Positions 18,318-26,805 are shown, counted from the stretch's first letter. The stretch: DNA of 64,000 nt from Oxalobacter formigenes (GCF_002127965.1 NZ_CP018787.1:1550001-1614000), one strand, 5' to 3'. A program made the numbers and translations. The notes: generated from the letters alone by a model not told the origin.

Positions 18318-19733
18318 ATGAACCGCTTTGATTTAATCAATAAGCCATCTTCGATGTCAGGAAATAAACCATTCAAAAAAAATTACGAAAACGATGCGGA
18401 TTTCATCCATAACATCCTTAATGAAATGGACGAGATCGTTTATGTGTGCGACCCGCTTTCGTACGAGCTGGTGTATCTGAACGATTTCGGAAAGAAAACG
18501 TTCGATGTCTCGTCTTATGCCGGAAAAAAATGTTTTGAAGTCCTGCACAAGCAGTCAGAGCCATGCCCTTTCTGCAAGAACGAGCATCTGACGATTAATG
18601 ATTTTATTGTCTGGGAATTACCGGTTGAAAACGATCATCACTACCTGATCCGCGACAAACTGATCAGCTGGGACAACCGCCTTCTCAAAATGGGGATTGC
18701 CAACGATATCATTCACCAGGAACTGACCAGCCAGAATGTCCGCAAGAAATTGCAAAATGAACAGATTCTGCTGAAATGCGTCAATGTCCTTGCCAGAAAG
18801 GAAAAATTTTCGGACGCGGCCGATATCATTCTGGGCCATCTCGGTGAACATTACGAAGCGGACCGGGCTTATATTTATGAATACCACCTGGATGAAGATG
18901 GCAAGCTCAGAGCCAGCAATACGCATGAATGGTGCTCACGCGGGGCGGTACCGCTGAAGGAAGCTTTCCAGAATATACTGGTCGACCATTTCAGTTTATG
19001 GAAAAGCCAGTTTGAATTTAACAGCAATATTATTATCGAGTCGGTCGAGACGATAAAAGACGAACATCCAAACGATTACGCCATTCTCAAGCAGCTGAAC
19101 ATCGAATCCATCACGATTGTGCCTTTGCGTTTGGACGACAAAACCAGCGGTTTTATCGGCGTCGACAATCCCAAAGCCAACCTTAATGATTACTCTCTCT
19201 TGCATTCTCTGGCGTTCGTCGTGATGAATGAACAGAAAAAACGGGCGATGGAACGTCGGCTGCGGAAATTGAGTTTCACCGACAAATTGACGGGGCTCGG
19301 GAACCGGAACAATTATATGCAAACGCTCGAACAGCTTGAAAAAATCCCTCCTCCCAATCTCGGGGTCGTTTTCATCGACTTGAACGGCCTGAAAATGGTC
19401 AATGACCAGCTGGGGCATGATGCGGGCGACAAGTACATCAAAAATCTGGCTGATGTTTTCCGCAAGCATTTCCGGGAAGAGGACATTTACCGGATCGGCG
19501 GTGATGAGTTCGTTTTCCTGACCCAGCGCATTCAGGAACCGATTTTCAGAGAGAAAATCGAGACACTGAAGAAAGAGGCTCACAAACTCTATCCCGACTC
19601 CATTTCTGTCGGTTCTGTCTGGCGGGAAAATAACATCCGCCCGGCCCAGATGATCAGGAAAGCGGATTTCCTGATGTATGAAAACAAGAAGGAATACTAT
19701 CTTCGAAGAGATGCAAAACAGGACGTTTCCTGA
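18318..19733 (+). CDS. PAS-GAF-GGDEF diguanylate cyclase
   Basis: A 471-residue soluble signalling protein. A PAS domain (about 35-135) carries a CPFC pair (C83, C86) and HYLIRDKLISWDNR. A GAF domain (about 155-305) follows, then a GGDEF domain (about 315-465). The active-site motif is intact GGDEF at 394-398, so synthesis of cyclic di-GMP from two GTP is expected. The fixed PAS cysteines could sense redox or bind a metal. A start at 18354 (MSGNKPF) would align exactly with the start of the paralogue at 20097-21470 and may be the real one; neither start has a good ribosome site. Confidence 0.92.
   Translation: MNRFDLINKPSSMSGNKPFKKNYENDADFIHNILNEMDEIVYVCDPLSYELVYLNDFGKKTFDVSSYAGKKCFEVLHKQSEPCPFCKNEHLTINDFIVWELPVENDHHYLIRDKLISWDNRLLKMGIANDIIHQELTSQNVRKKLQNEQILLKCVNVLARKEKFSDAADIILGHLGEHYEADRAYIYEYHLDEDGKLRASNTHEWCSRGAVPLKEAFQNILVDHFSLWKSQFEFNSNIIIESVETIKDEHPNDYAILKQLNIESITIVPLRLDDKTSGFIGVDNPKANLNDYSLLHSLAFVVMNEQKKRAMERRLRKLSFTDKLTGLGNRNNYMQTLEQLEKIPPPNLGVVFIDLNGLKMVNDQLGHDAGDKYIKNLADVFRKHFREEDIYRIGGDEFVFLTQRIQEPIFREKIETLKKEAHKLYPDSISVGSVWRENNIRPAQMIRKADFLMYENKKEYYLRRDAKQDVS
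19329..19462. repeat. Inverted repeat arm in GGDEF coding sequence (arm 1)
   Basis: 134 bases match the reverse complement of 20365-20498 with only two differences, both in codons of the GGDEF domain. Flanking coding sequence is clearly more diverged, which points to recent gene conversion. Confidence 0.85.
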
Positions 19734-20096
19734 GCTGCAAGCCGTTATGGCGAGGCATTGCCTTTGCGTCAGGCTCAACAGGTCACCAGCAATGATGGCT
19801 TGGCCAATATTGTGTGAAGCTGTTTTTCAGAAGAGTTTGCCAGATATTAAACTGTTTGAAGATCGGCTCGCAATATATTGAATATCAGGATTTTTTCAAG
19901 CAAAAGGGTCGCGACACGAAAATGGTGGCCGGATTATTTGAATGGGAAAATGAAACAGTCCTGAAGGGCTTGAATTGATAGTCCGGCTTATTGATAAAGT
20001 GCGGGAGAAGCATTTTCTGGCGAGCTGACTCACTCAAGGCAGAATCAAACGCAGGCAAAATTTTCTTTCGGAGATCCGGCCGGATTTTCAGGAGAT
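19734..20096. other. Spacer between convergent cyclase genes
   Basis: 363 bases with no supported gene and no clear terminator hairpin. Confidence 0.4.
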
Positions 20097-21470
20097 TTAA
20101 GGGGACGCTATTCTGTCCCGACGCAAATAATATTCCTTTTTGTTTTCATACATGAGGATGTCGGCTTGCTGAACCATGCTGGAAGGTTTGATATTTTTTT
20201 CCCGCCAGACAGAACCGACAGAGATGGCATCCGGAAAAAGCCAGTCGGCTTCCGCTTTCATGGCATCGACTCTTTTTTTGAAAACGGGCTCCCCTATTCT
20301 CCGGGCGAGAAAAACGAACTCGTCGCCACCGATCCGGTAAATGTCTTCTTCCCGGAAGTGTTTTCGGAAAACATCAGCCAGATTTTTGATGTACTCGTCG
20401 CCCGCATCATGCCCCAGCTGGTCATTGACCATTTTCAGGCCGTTCAAGTCAATGAAAACGACCCCGAGATTGGGAGGAGGGATTTTTTCAAGCTGTTCCA
20501 GCGTCTGGATATAATTGTTCCGGTTCCCGAGTCCTGTCAGTTTGTCGACGTAGGAGAGTTCCAGAAGCTTCCTTTCCATCTGGTTTTTCTTTTGCTCGTT
20601 TGTCACGACAAGGGCAAGCGAGCGCAAAAGGGAATAATCGTTACGGTTGGACCGTGGATTGTCGACACCGATGAACCCGCTGACCTTGCCATCCACATGG
20701 AGCGGGACGACCATCAGGGAATGGATTCCCTGCATATGAAGCAGTTCATAATCTTCAGGATGCGCTTCCCTGATGGATTCAAGCGATTCAATGATGATAT
20801 TGCTGTTGTTCTCGAGCTGGCTCATCCACAGGCTGAATGCCTCCAGAGGGACATTTTGCAGCTTGTCGATTTGGGGAACCACGTTATCGGCACACCATTC
20901 GTGAGTATTGCTCGAGGTGACGGCATTTTCGCCGACGTTGTATTCGAAAATATACGCCCTGTCCGCTTCATATTGTTCCCCGAGAAGACCCAGGATGATA
21001 TCGACCGCTTCGGCGAATTTTTCCTCATTGCCCAGTACCTGCAGACATTTCAGGAGGATTTGTTCATTCTGGAGCTTGCGCTGGATACTCTGGCTGACGA
21101 TTTCTTTTTCTACGATGTTATTGGCGACGCCGAACAGTAATGTCTTCCCCTCCCATTGAATCAGCTTGTCGCGGATCAGGTAGTGGTGGTTCCCGTTAAC
21201 CGGCTGTTCCCAGACGAAGAATTCGTCCAGCGTCAAATATTTCTTCTTGCAGAACGAACAGGGCCTTGAATGGCCGAACAGGGCTTCATGACATTTTTTT
21301 CCGGAACAGGATTCGATTTTGAAGGTTTTTTTGCCGAAATCGTTCAGGTAAAGAAGCTCATATGAATCCGGATCGCAGACAAAAACGATCTCGTCCAGCT
21401 CATCGACAAGATGTCTGGTGAGACTGTCCGACAAGTCGTTTGTGTCAATACATGATTTAGAGGAAGACAT
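20097..21470 (-). CDS. PAS-GAF-GGDEF diguanylate cyclase, paralogue
   Basis: A 457-residue paralogue of the cyclase at 18318-19733, in convergent orientation and with the same domain order. PAS covers about 20-120 with CSFCKKKY, GAF about 140-290 and GGDEF about 300-450 with an intact RIGGDEFVFLA motif. The N-terminal sensors have drifted more than the catalytic core, so the two enzymes probably answer to different signals with the same output, cyclic di-GMP. The near-identical catalytic stretch is an inverted repeat about 0.9 kb apart that could promote inversion or conversion. Confidence 0.92.
   Translation of the reverse strand: MSSSKSCIDTNDLSDSLTRHLVDELDEIVFVCDPDSYELLYLNDFGKKTFKIESCSGKKCHEALFGHSRPCSFCKKKYLTLDEFFVWEQPVNGNHHYLIRDKLIQWEGKTLLFGVANNIVEKEIVSQSIQRKLQNEQILLKCLQVLGNEEKFAEAVDIILGLLGEQYEADRAYIFEYNVGENAVTSSNTHEWCADNVVPQIDKLQNVPLEAFSLWMSQLENNSNIIIESLESIREAHPEDYELLHMQGIHSLMVVPLHVDGKVSGFIGVDNPRSNRNDYSLLRSLALVVTNEQKKNQMERKLLELSYVDKLTGLGNRNNYIQTLEQLEKIPPPNLGVVFIDLNGLKMVNDQLGHDAGDEYIKNLADVFRKHFREEDIYRIGGDEFVFLARRIGEPVFKKRVDAMKAEADWLFPDAISVGSVWREKNIKPSSMVQQADILMYENKKEYYLRRDRIASP
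20365..20498. repeat. Inverted repeat arm in GGDEF coding sequence (arm 2)
   Basis: Reverse-complement partner of 19329-19462 (132 of 134 bases identical). Confidence 0.85.
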
Positions 21471-21741
21471 CGGCCCGAATGTTTTCTTTAAGGCAATTTT
21501 TTCATTTTACAGCAAAAGGACAATCCTTTCAGGAAGCGGACTGAAGACATTCACACGCCCGGTGAATGAAAATGCTGTCGATACAGTGAAAGACAGAAAT
21601 GGCTGTTTTACGGCTGGAGCTGGCCAAACGGTTCATGAACCTGTTCCGGTAGCGATCATCCAAGCGATTTTTGTTTTTCGGCAGTGACTGTTTATGGGCG
21701 GTGGTTATAATAATGCACTATCATTTATTGACCTGTCTGCC

Positions 21742-22074
21742 ATGAAAATACGCCACTTTTTTATCATACCTGCCTGTGCCTTGTGTCTGGCTTTTTCCGC
21801 CTCCCCTTCTTTTGCCGGCAAAATCGGCAAGGATTGCACTTATAAAGGGAAAAATCTGTATGGCAAGGTTCAGGTCGTCGATGCCTTTCCCGACTTCAGG
21901 GTGTCGGTCGTTTCGGCTTTTGGCGACCTGAACGTGCAGCGTGTCGATGCGTTTGCCAATTCCTGCGGCCGCTGGCAGTTTGTGGACGCTTTCCCCGATT
22001 TCAAGGTCCAGTTCGTCGATGCATTCTCTGATTTCGATATCCAGTATGTGGATGCATTTCCGGGTGTACGCTGA
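21742..22074 (+). CDS. Small secreted protein with tandem VDAF repeats
   Basis: 110 residues from ATG 21742; an in-frame upstream start at 21694 would spoil the signal peptide. MKIRHFFIIPACALCLAFSA is a Sec signal with cleavage near SFA. The mature part consists almost entirely of a 12-14-residue repeat of the form VQxVDAFPDFx (KVQVVDAFPDF, QRVDAFANS, WQFVDAFPDF, VQFVDAFSDF, IQYVDAFPG). This alternation of hydrophobic residues suggests a small stacked beta-solenoid in the periplasm. Similar short repeat proteins occur in other bacteria without known role. Two cysteines, one near the start and one mid-way, could form a disulfide. Confidence 0.75.
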   Translation: MKIRHFFIIPACALCLAFSASPSFAGKIGKDCTYKGKNLYGKVQVVDAFPDFRVSVVSAFGDLNVQRVDAFANSCGRWQFVDAFPDFKVQFVDAFSDFDIQYVDAFPGVR

Positions 22075-22224
22075 TTGCCGTTTTGTCGTTGTCGGCATGA
22101 TGCGCCCCCTCCTGCCAGGCTCATGTCTTGTATCGCGTCAAATGAATGCTTCATTTTACTGTCATGAATTGCAGCTCATGTTAAGGTCTGGATCGTTGCC
22201 AGTGATTTTTCAAAGGAAAACATC

Positions 22225-22701
22225 GTGAACGCAAAACTGTCTGCAAATCCGAACCTGAAGGGAATTGGCGGCTGGCTGCTGCTTCTCATTTTTTTTCTGG
22301 GCCTGTATATTCCGGTAACGGGAGCATGGAGCCTTTACAGGGAATTCATTCTGGTTCCGCAGAAGATGCCGATTCTGGAATCCAACCCCCTGTGGGTGCA
22401 ATACCGGCTGATGGTCTGGATTGTTTTCGGTGTTTTGTGTGCGCTCTGTTTCGCGGCTGGCTATGCCTTGTGGCGAGTCAAAAGACCGATGACGGTTCAG
22501 CTGGCTATCGGTGTGTTATGGCTGTCAGGGCCGTTCGTTCCCGTCATTTATGCCGCAATCGCTTCGGCCATTTTCAATATGGACTTTTCGCAGGCGTTAA
22601 AACCTTTCTGGATCGGCATTTTTTCGACGTCTGTCCAGAGTGCGATCTGGACCGGCTATCTCGTCAAATCCGTCAGGGTCAAAAATACGTATTATCCCTA
22701 A
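22225..22701 (+). CDS. DUF2569 family membrane protein
   Basis: 158 residues, GTG start after AAAGGAAAA. The family signature LKGIGGWLLLLIFFL near the N-terminus is followed by four hydrophobic segments (about 17-40, 66-88, 94-116, 125-150). DUF2569 proteins are small inner-membrane proteins of unknown function. A convergent paralogue follows at once (22711-23244), so the pair probably arose by duplication and inversion. Confidence 0.8.
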   Translation: MNAKLSANPNLKGIGGWLLLLIFFLGLYIPVTGAWSLYREFILVPQKMPILESNPLWVQYRLMVWIVFGVLCALCFAAGYALWRVKRPMTVQLAIGVLWLSGPFVPVIYAAIASAIFNMDFSQALKPFWIGIFSTSVQSAIWTGYLVKSVRVKNTYYP

Positions 22702-22710
22702 AAAGATGAG

Positions 22711-23244
22711 CTATTCCCTGACAGGATCGTTTTTGACATACGTGTTTCTCACCCGTTCAGATTTCAACAGATACCACATCCATAAAAGCGTAATAATTGA
22801 TAATTTGACAACGGCCCAAAAACATTCAACGAATAAATAACTTCTGGAAAGGTTCTCAAAATTCATGCCGAGATAGAATGTGGCAAGCACTATTTGCAGA
22901 GGTCCTGTCACCCAGAGTATCAATATGGCAAGACGCACCGATGACCATTTGTAGCGACAATTCAAAAAATAGCCGGCAATCCATGAAAGCATGATGCAGA
23001 AGATTGTCATGCCCCAGAAAAACCATTTCATGTTTCCCCATTCCGGATAGTTTTCAAGACCTGGATAAGTCAGTTCTTGCATATCGAAAAACTGATATTG
23101 CGTAACGACAGTGTAAAGCGGGTCAAAAAATACCAGACTTATCCAGAAAAAAAGCAGCCACCCTCCTACACCATATAGTTCCGGTTTTTGATTGCCGGTA
23201 TTGTCTGGTGTGGTTTTTTTCTGAATATCGGGGATATCAGTCAT
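22711..23244 (-). CDS. DUF2569 family membrane protein, paralogue
   Basis: 177 residues from the ATG at 23244; an upstream ATG at 23280 would add 12 residues. ELYGVGGWLLFFW marks the DUF2569 domain. Four membrane segments follow in the same spacing as in the neighbour at 22225, and both end in a KSxRVxNTY motif. It has lower GC than its neighbour. Its function is unknown. Confidence 0.75.
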   Translation of the reverse strand: MTDIPDIQKKTTPDNTGNQKPELYGVGGWLLFFWISLVFFDPLYTVVTQYQFFDMQELTYPGLENYPEWGNMKWFFWGMTIFCIMLSWIAGYFLNCRYKWSSVRLAILILWVTGPLQIVLATFYLGMNFENLSRSYLFVECFWAVVKLSIITLLWMWYLLKSERVRNTYVKNDPVRE

Positions 23245-23335
23245 ATAATAAAAATAATCTCTGAATTTTATATTATACAATACACTTTTTTACAAAAAAG
23301 TATAAAAAGTGAATTGATATAAAAAATGCTTTACG

Positions 23336-23369
23336 CCGGTTTTCAATATTCCCTAAAAGTGAAAACCGG
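23336..23369. repeat. Perfect 10-bp inverted repeat
   Basis: CCGGTTTTCA and TGAAAACCGG are separated by 14 nt. It lies downstream of nothing obvious, about 90 bp upstream of the DUF2569 gene start on the minus strand. It could be a terminator-like hairpin or a binding site. Confidence 0.4.
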
Positions 23370-23820
23370 TAAGTGAGTGTTTCAGAGTAAATTTCCTTAT
23401 TTTTCACCGATTCCATTTGCCAGGGCATTCTTTTCGAAAAGAGTAAAAGATAAATTATTCAGTACGAAAATCATCAAAAAGTGTTTTGAACTGTTTTTTC
23501 CTGTTGTGTTTTTTAAACAATTTTTTTATCAGCTTTCTTACTTTTTTGTCTTTTACCAGAGTTTGACAAATGGTCTGAAAGCCTGATTTCCTGAAAAACA
23601 ACGGAAATACCAATTGTTTCAAATCCAAAAACCGTAATTAAATCAGTTTCTTTTTCTTGTTTTGGAGATTTTCTTTACACTATTTTGTAAAGTTTGGAAT
23701 GTCACTTAACTTATGGAAAAGCCTAGGAAAAATCAGATTTTCCGTTCCGGTTACAGTCAGGAAAATTCTTGCAAGAAATGATTCGATAAACTACATTAAT
23801 AGCGGAGTCCGGTTCTCGTA
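23370..23820. other. AT-rich gene-free stretch
   Basis: There is no supported coding sequence; short frames are low-complexity Phe/Lys-rich. It precedes an Ash-like remnant and a structured element. Confidence 0.4.
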
Positions 23821-23821
23821 A

Positions 23822-23968
23822 AGCCGGGCTCTGGCGTCTAAACACGCCGCGAACCCGGTGAGCACATTCCGTCATATGTGCTACCGTTCGTATCCAACGG
23901 CGGGATTTTTTCCGCTTGTTGGGCACGACGGTCCATTTTCGATTGCCTTTTGGGAGTCATTCAAATAG
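23822..23968 (+). pseudogene. Remnant resembling Ash/Icd-like phage leader proteins
   Basis: One frame reads SRALASKHAANPVSTFRHMCYRSYPTAGFFPLVGHDGPFS, a pattern I associate with Ash/Icd-like short proteins encoded upstream of phage and satellite regulatory genes. The frame is preceded by an in-frame TAA (23819-23821) after INSGVRFS, which would be the natural continuation upstream. No start codon or ribosome site is clear. Recognition is from memory of the motif only. Confidence 0.3.
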
Positions 23969-24033
23969 CAAATGGTTTTAACACATATACTTATTTGCAA
24001 TTTCTTTGACTCGTAATATACTCAGCCCCTAAC

Positions 24034-24176
24034 GGTGCTAAACACACCGAACCACCATTTGCGAGTTGATCGCAAGTGCTTTTTTGTTCGTCTTTTTTTC
24101 TGACGAGCGGGTGTTGGCTAATACAAGACTTCTCCGGAAGGAATATGCCAGCAGGTGGTTCTCTGTGTTTAGCACC
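24034..24176 (+). ncRNA. Candidate structured RNA or palindromic element
   Basis: A 23-nt arm at 24034-24056 (GGTGCTAAACACA...GAACCACC) pairs with 24154-24176, with 21 of 23 positions complementary. The enclosed 97 nt contain three further hairpins: ATTTGCGA/TCGCAAGT with loop GTTGA (24057-24077), GTTCGTC/GACGAGC around a T run (about 24087-24111) and CTTC-TCCG-GAAG (about 24129-24140). The layout is a closed multi-branched fold. No Rfam family is recognised. It could be an RNA, an excision end or a transcriptional control element. It adjoins the left end of the tail cluster. Confidence 0.4.
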
Positions 24177-24299
24177 CGCTCGACCCTCTTATCGTATGGA
24201 AAGGATGTTTCAGGATTATTTCAGGAGACCTTCTTTCCGATCTGGCCCATGACGATTTTAAAATGACAATTGCATTCCCTTTTTCCGGAGCCTTTTTTC

Positions 24300-25412
24300 T
24301 CAATACCCACAGGCATACCAGTCGAATCCGAGCAGATATCCGCTGACCGATCCAGCGACATACAAGGTAGTTGGGGTTCTTGCCCCACTCATCCACCAGC
24401 TTGTTGTCGGACTGGCTTCCAGTCCGAACGCCATGACTCTCGGGATTGACTGGTAGGGTTTCAGAAATGTGATAGTGACATTTCCGGAGGTGCCGGTGTT
24501 ATTGACTCCACCCTGTTCAAGCCAGCCATCCGACCATTTCCGGTACCAGTTTGTCCCGTCATTGAAGGTTTCGGTGACATATTTGACGACAATGCCGTCA
24601 ATCGTTTTATCGATTTTTCCAGCGGTTTCCTGTGCCAGCCCGCTAATATCAATCAGACCGGGATTATTGGCAGCGTCGAAAGCCTTGATACAGGGAAGCA
24701 AGGTCAAGGCAGGTGGCTGGACAGTATTGGATGCACCGTAGATGGCATTGCTTCTGCTCAAGTCCGTTTCTATGGAACAATTTACGAACCATCCCGTTCC
24801 TGCAGCCGGATCCGCTATGATATTGCTGGAATGACCTGAATGAAACATGCCACTCATGCCAAGTTCACTGCTTCCCTCTTTCCTTGCAGCAAATCCTGTA
24901 AAACCGCCAGTGGCATTTGGCAAACCGGCTTCGACTTTCTGACCTGGCGTTAAACTGCCTTGGGCAAACCGGTTCATCAAGTCAGGCAAATTGAATGTCG
25001 TTTCTCCGTCGCCTTCTCCAAAAGTCGTTCCGATTGCAGCAAACAGATCGGGCCAGGTTTCTCTTCGCACTTGCGACCCATCCGCTTTCAGATATCCGGC
25101 GGGAGGTGTTGCCCTGGCAAAGTATTCGATTGTCCCGACAGGCGTACCCCGTTTGGCAATATCACTTTGCAGCAATGCCAGCTCACTTTTATCCACTTTG
25201 TCAGACAAGGCGGTTTCCATCTCCATCCGGTTTGCCAGTGTTGACAGGTCAATGCCCAGCGTTTGCCTCGCGGTTTCCTTGTCGCTACTGTCATCGCCGA
25301 AAAGTTCCGACAGAAAATCGCGCAGCCTGCCCAGTGCAGACTTCATTTCCCCCGTCGTGGTGCGGGGTGTTTTCGATCCGGATAAAAGATCCTTTTCAGG
25401 TAATTTCGTCAT
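24300..25412 (-). CDS. Tail fiber protein with phage collar domain (fiber 5)
   Basis: About 370 residues from the ATG at 25412 after GGAGAAGAC; the longer frame to 25514 crosses a terminator. It starts TKLPEKDLLSGSKTPRTTTGEMK, the anchor motif shared by all five fibers of this cluster. Next comes a phage collar domain (PVGTIEYFARATPPAGYLKADGS ... DGETTFNLPDLMNRFAQG). A C-terminal receptor-binding tip follows with WYRKWSDGWLEQGG and a final FDWYACGY, similar to the tip of the fiber at 33190. Unlike the other four it lacks the 88-residue repeat module. It is the last gene of the tail/lysis cluster, downstream of the spanins. Confidence 0.85.
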   Translation of the reverse strand: MTKLPEKDLLSGSKTPRTTTGEMKSALGRLRDFLSELFGDDSSDKETARQTLGIDLSTLANRMEMETALSDKVDKSELALLQSDIAKRGTPVGTIEYFARATPPAGYLKADGSQVRRETWPDLFAAIGTTFGEGDGETTFNLPDLMNRFAQGSLTPGQKVEAGLPNATGGFTGFAARKEGSSELGMSGMFHSGHSSNIIADPAAGTGWFVNCSIETDLSRSNAIYGASNTVQPPALTLLPCIKAFDAANNPGLIDISGLAQETAGKIDKTIDGIVVKYVTETFNDGTNWYRKWSDGWLEQGGVNNTGTSGNVTITFLKPYQSIPRVMAFGLEASPTTSWWMSGARTPTTLYVAGSVSGYLLGFDWYACGY

Positions 25413-25424
25413 ATGTCTTCTCCA

Positions 25425-25452
25425 TAAAAAAAGCCTCTTGTCAAAAGAGGCT
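25425..25452 (-). terminator. Intrinsic terminator ahead of fiber 5
   Basis: Stem AGCCTCTT/AAGAGGCT followed on the minus strand by seven T and then directly by the ribosome site of the fiber gene. Confidence 0.8.
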
Positions 25453-25514
25453 CCCGGTATTTTGTTTTGGCTTTCCGTTGGCAAAGGCAAAGGGAACAGG
25501 CCACAGTATTTCAC

Positions 25515-26000
25515 TCAGCTATGGCTGCACAGCTTTGCCAGTGCCTGATACTGGTCTATGCACTGGTTCATGTTCCGGATTGCGGTGTCTCCGTCTCGTC
25601 CGACAGAGAGAATACGTTCAACAACCGTTGGGTCAAGTTCGGCTCTTGTTTTTCCATCATCAGTGCCGGAATGTCCACTACCGGATACGTTTTCACTACA
25701 CGCACGGGCCGGGATTGACACCCGTACATCAGCGCGCTTGATACGAGCAAGCAAAAGATCATTTTCTCGTTTGGCATCATCGTTCTCCTTCTTTGCCCGG
25801 ATTTGCATCTGGTTTACTGTTTCATGCAGATTCCGGTTTTCTTCCATCGCTTTTTCAAGACGCAGCGTTTCTTCGCGCGCCTGTATTTCATTTATCCGGC
25901 TTTCCCTGGTTTCCCATTGCAGGCTGGATACCCAGTAACCGGCAAGGCATCCCGCGATCAATGCAAGGGTTCCACTCATCAGGCAACTTTTGAAACTCAT
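25515..26000 (-). CDS. Rz-like inner-membrane spanin
   Basis: 161 residues from ATG 26000 (GGGGAAG site), whose first bases overlap the lysozyme stop codon. One N-terminal membrane helix (about 8-24) is followed by a long charged helical region, EIQAREETLRLEKAMEENRNLHETVNQM, typical of Rz coiled coils. The C-terminal part is less regular. The reading frame fully contains a second, lipoprotein-encoding frame (Rz1). Together they bridge inner and outer membranes and fuse them during the last step of lysis. Confidence 0.8.
   Translation of the reverse strand: MSFKSCLMSGTLALIAGCLAGYWVSSLQWETRESRINEIQAREETLRLEKAMEENRNLHETVNQMQIRAKKENDDAKRENDLLLARIKRADVRVSIPARACSENVSGSGHSGTDDGKTRAELDPTVVERILSVGRDGDTAIRNMNQCIDQYQALAKLCSHS
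25568..25780 (-). CDS. Rz1-like outer-membrane spanin lipoprotein, nested in Rz
   Basis: 70 residues in a different frame, entirely inside Rz. It has a short signal sequence ending MYGC, with the cysteine at about residue 21 as lipid anchor (an imperfect lipobox). The mature peptide is short and proline-containing (QSRPVRVVKTYPVVDIPAL), as in Rz1. Nested Rz/Rz1 genes are the standard arrangement of lambda-like phages. Confidence 0.75.
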   Translation of the reverse strand: MMPNEKMIFCLLVSSALMYGCQSRPVRVVKTYPVVDIPALMMEKQEPNLTQRLLNVFSLSDETETPQSGT

Positions 26001-26464
26001 ACTTCCCCCATGCACATCCGGTATTCCTTTTCACGTCGCTTTGTGAGGCCCGGCAGGACTTTACCGCCGGCCTTGTTCCAGCGCCTGATTTCCGTGCATG
26101 CGCCTTTGTAATTCTCTGCATTCAGTTTTCTGACCAGTGTTGAATGGCAGAAATTTTTCGCCCCGATGTTGTACGCCAGGGAAACGTACGCATCAAATTC
26201 ATGCTGATATAACGGAACGGAAATGCATTGACGAATGTCATCGGCATGCCGGTTCGCACTTGACAACAGTTGAACGAGGGCTCGATCGGGCGTTGTCCTG
26301 CTTTTCATGGTCACGCCTTTCGTTTCTCCGTAACCGACGGTCGGTACACCCACCGCGTCTTTATAGGCCTCACCCCGATATCCTTCGTTCAGAGCGATGG
26401 AGACCAGAAGGCTTGCGGAAATACCGAGTGCGCCGACGCCAAGGCGCCATTTTTTTCCATCCAT
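25997..26464 (-). CDS. Lysozyme-type endolysin, probably signal-anchor-release
   Basis: 155 residues from the ATG at 26464 (GGGAG site), 2 bases after the holin stop. It is a glycoside hydrolase family 24 enzyme with the catalytic triad E27-x8-D36-x5-T42 (NEGYRGEAYKD...PTVGYGET). It would cleave the glycan strand of murein. Residues 8-25 are a weakly hydrophobic Gly/Ala/Ser-rich segment, the mark of SAR endolysins such as phage 21 R21, which escape from the membrane upon depolarisation. It belongs to the holin-endolysin-Rz/Rz1 cassette. Confidence 0.88.
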   Translation of the reverse strand: MDGKKWRLGVGALGISASLLVSIALNEGYRGEAYKDAVGVPTVGYGETKGVTMKSRTTPDRALVQLLSSANRHADDIRQCISVPLYQHEFDAYVSLAYNIGAKNFCHSTLVRKLNAENYKGACTEIRRWNKAGGKVLPGLTKRREKEYRMCMGEV

Positions 26465-26466
26465 AT

Positions 26467-26805
26467 TCAGACTCCCTTGTGTGGCCAGTTGACGATGGCG
26501 TAATACAGTGCGTAAATGGCTGAAGAAAGGCTTCCGATCCAGATCAGCAGTTTTCCGAACCATTTGGCCGTTTTGACGGTGCCGTCCCCGGCACGGAAGA
26601 TATCGACCAGTGTCGCTGTGTTTTCCTCAATGCGTGCGAGGCGCTCGTCCTGCGTTTTGTTGGCTTCTTTCAGGGCATGAACCTCGTCTTTCAATATAGA
26701 TAGATGAACGTCGTGTGCGTTCATGCGCGATATGCCACTTTGCAGTTTCTCTGACAAAACCGCTCTTAATGCCTCCGGATCATCCGGCAATTCGTATCCG
26801 GCCAT
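26467..26805 (-). CDS. Probable holin (single-membrane-helix, coiled-coil type)
   Basis: 112 residues from ATG 26805, which follows a strong AGGAGG site. The N-terminal two-thirds is charged and helical (LKDEVHALKEANKTQDERLARIEENTATL). The C-terminal third has one hydrophobic helix (about 85-105) and a short basic end. This resembles XhlA-like or pinholin-associated proteins. The assignment rests on its position directly upstream of the endolysin and on topology, not on family identity. Confidence 0.55.
   Translation of the reverse strand: MAGYELPDDPEALRAVLSEKLQSGISRMNAHDVHLSILKDEVHALKEANKTQDERLARIEENTATLVDIFRAGDGTVKTAKWFGKLLIWIGSLSSAIYALYYAIVNWPHKGV

Noticed and set aside
23723-23926. 67-codon minus-strand frame near the structured element
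   Set aside because: The opposite strand gives a more meaningful Ash-like pattern; the minus frame is an arginine-rich antisense.
24034-24176. Retron msr-msd reading of the inverted-repeat element
   Set aside because: No reverse transcriptase gene within several kb; the closing stem is longer than typical retron a1/a2 repeats.
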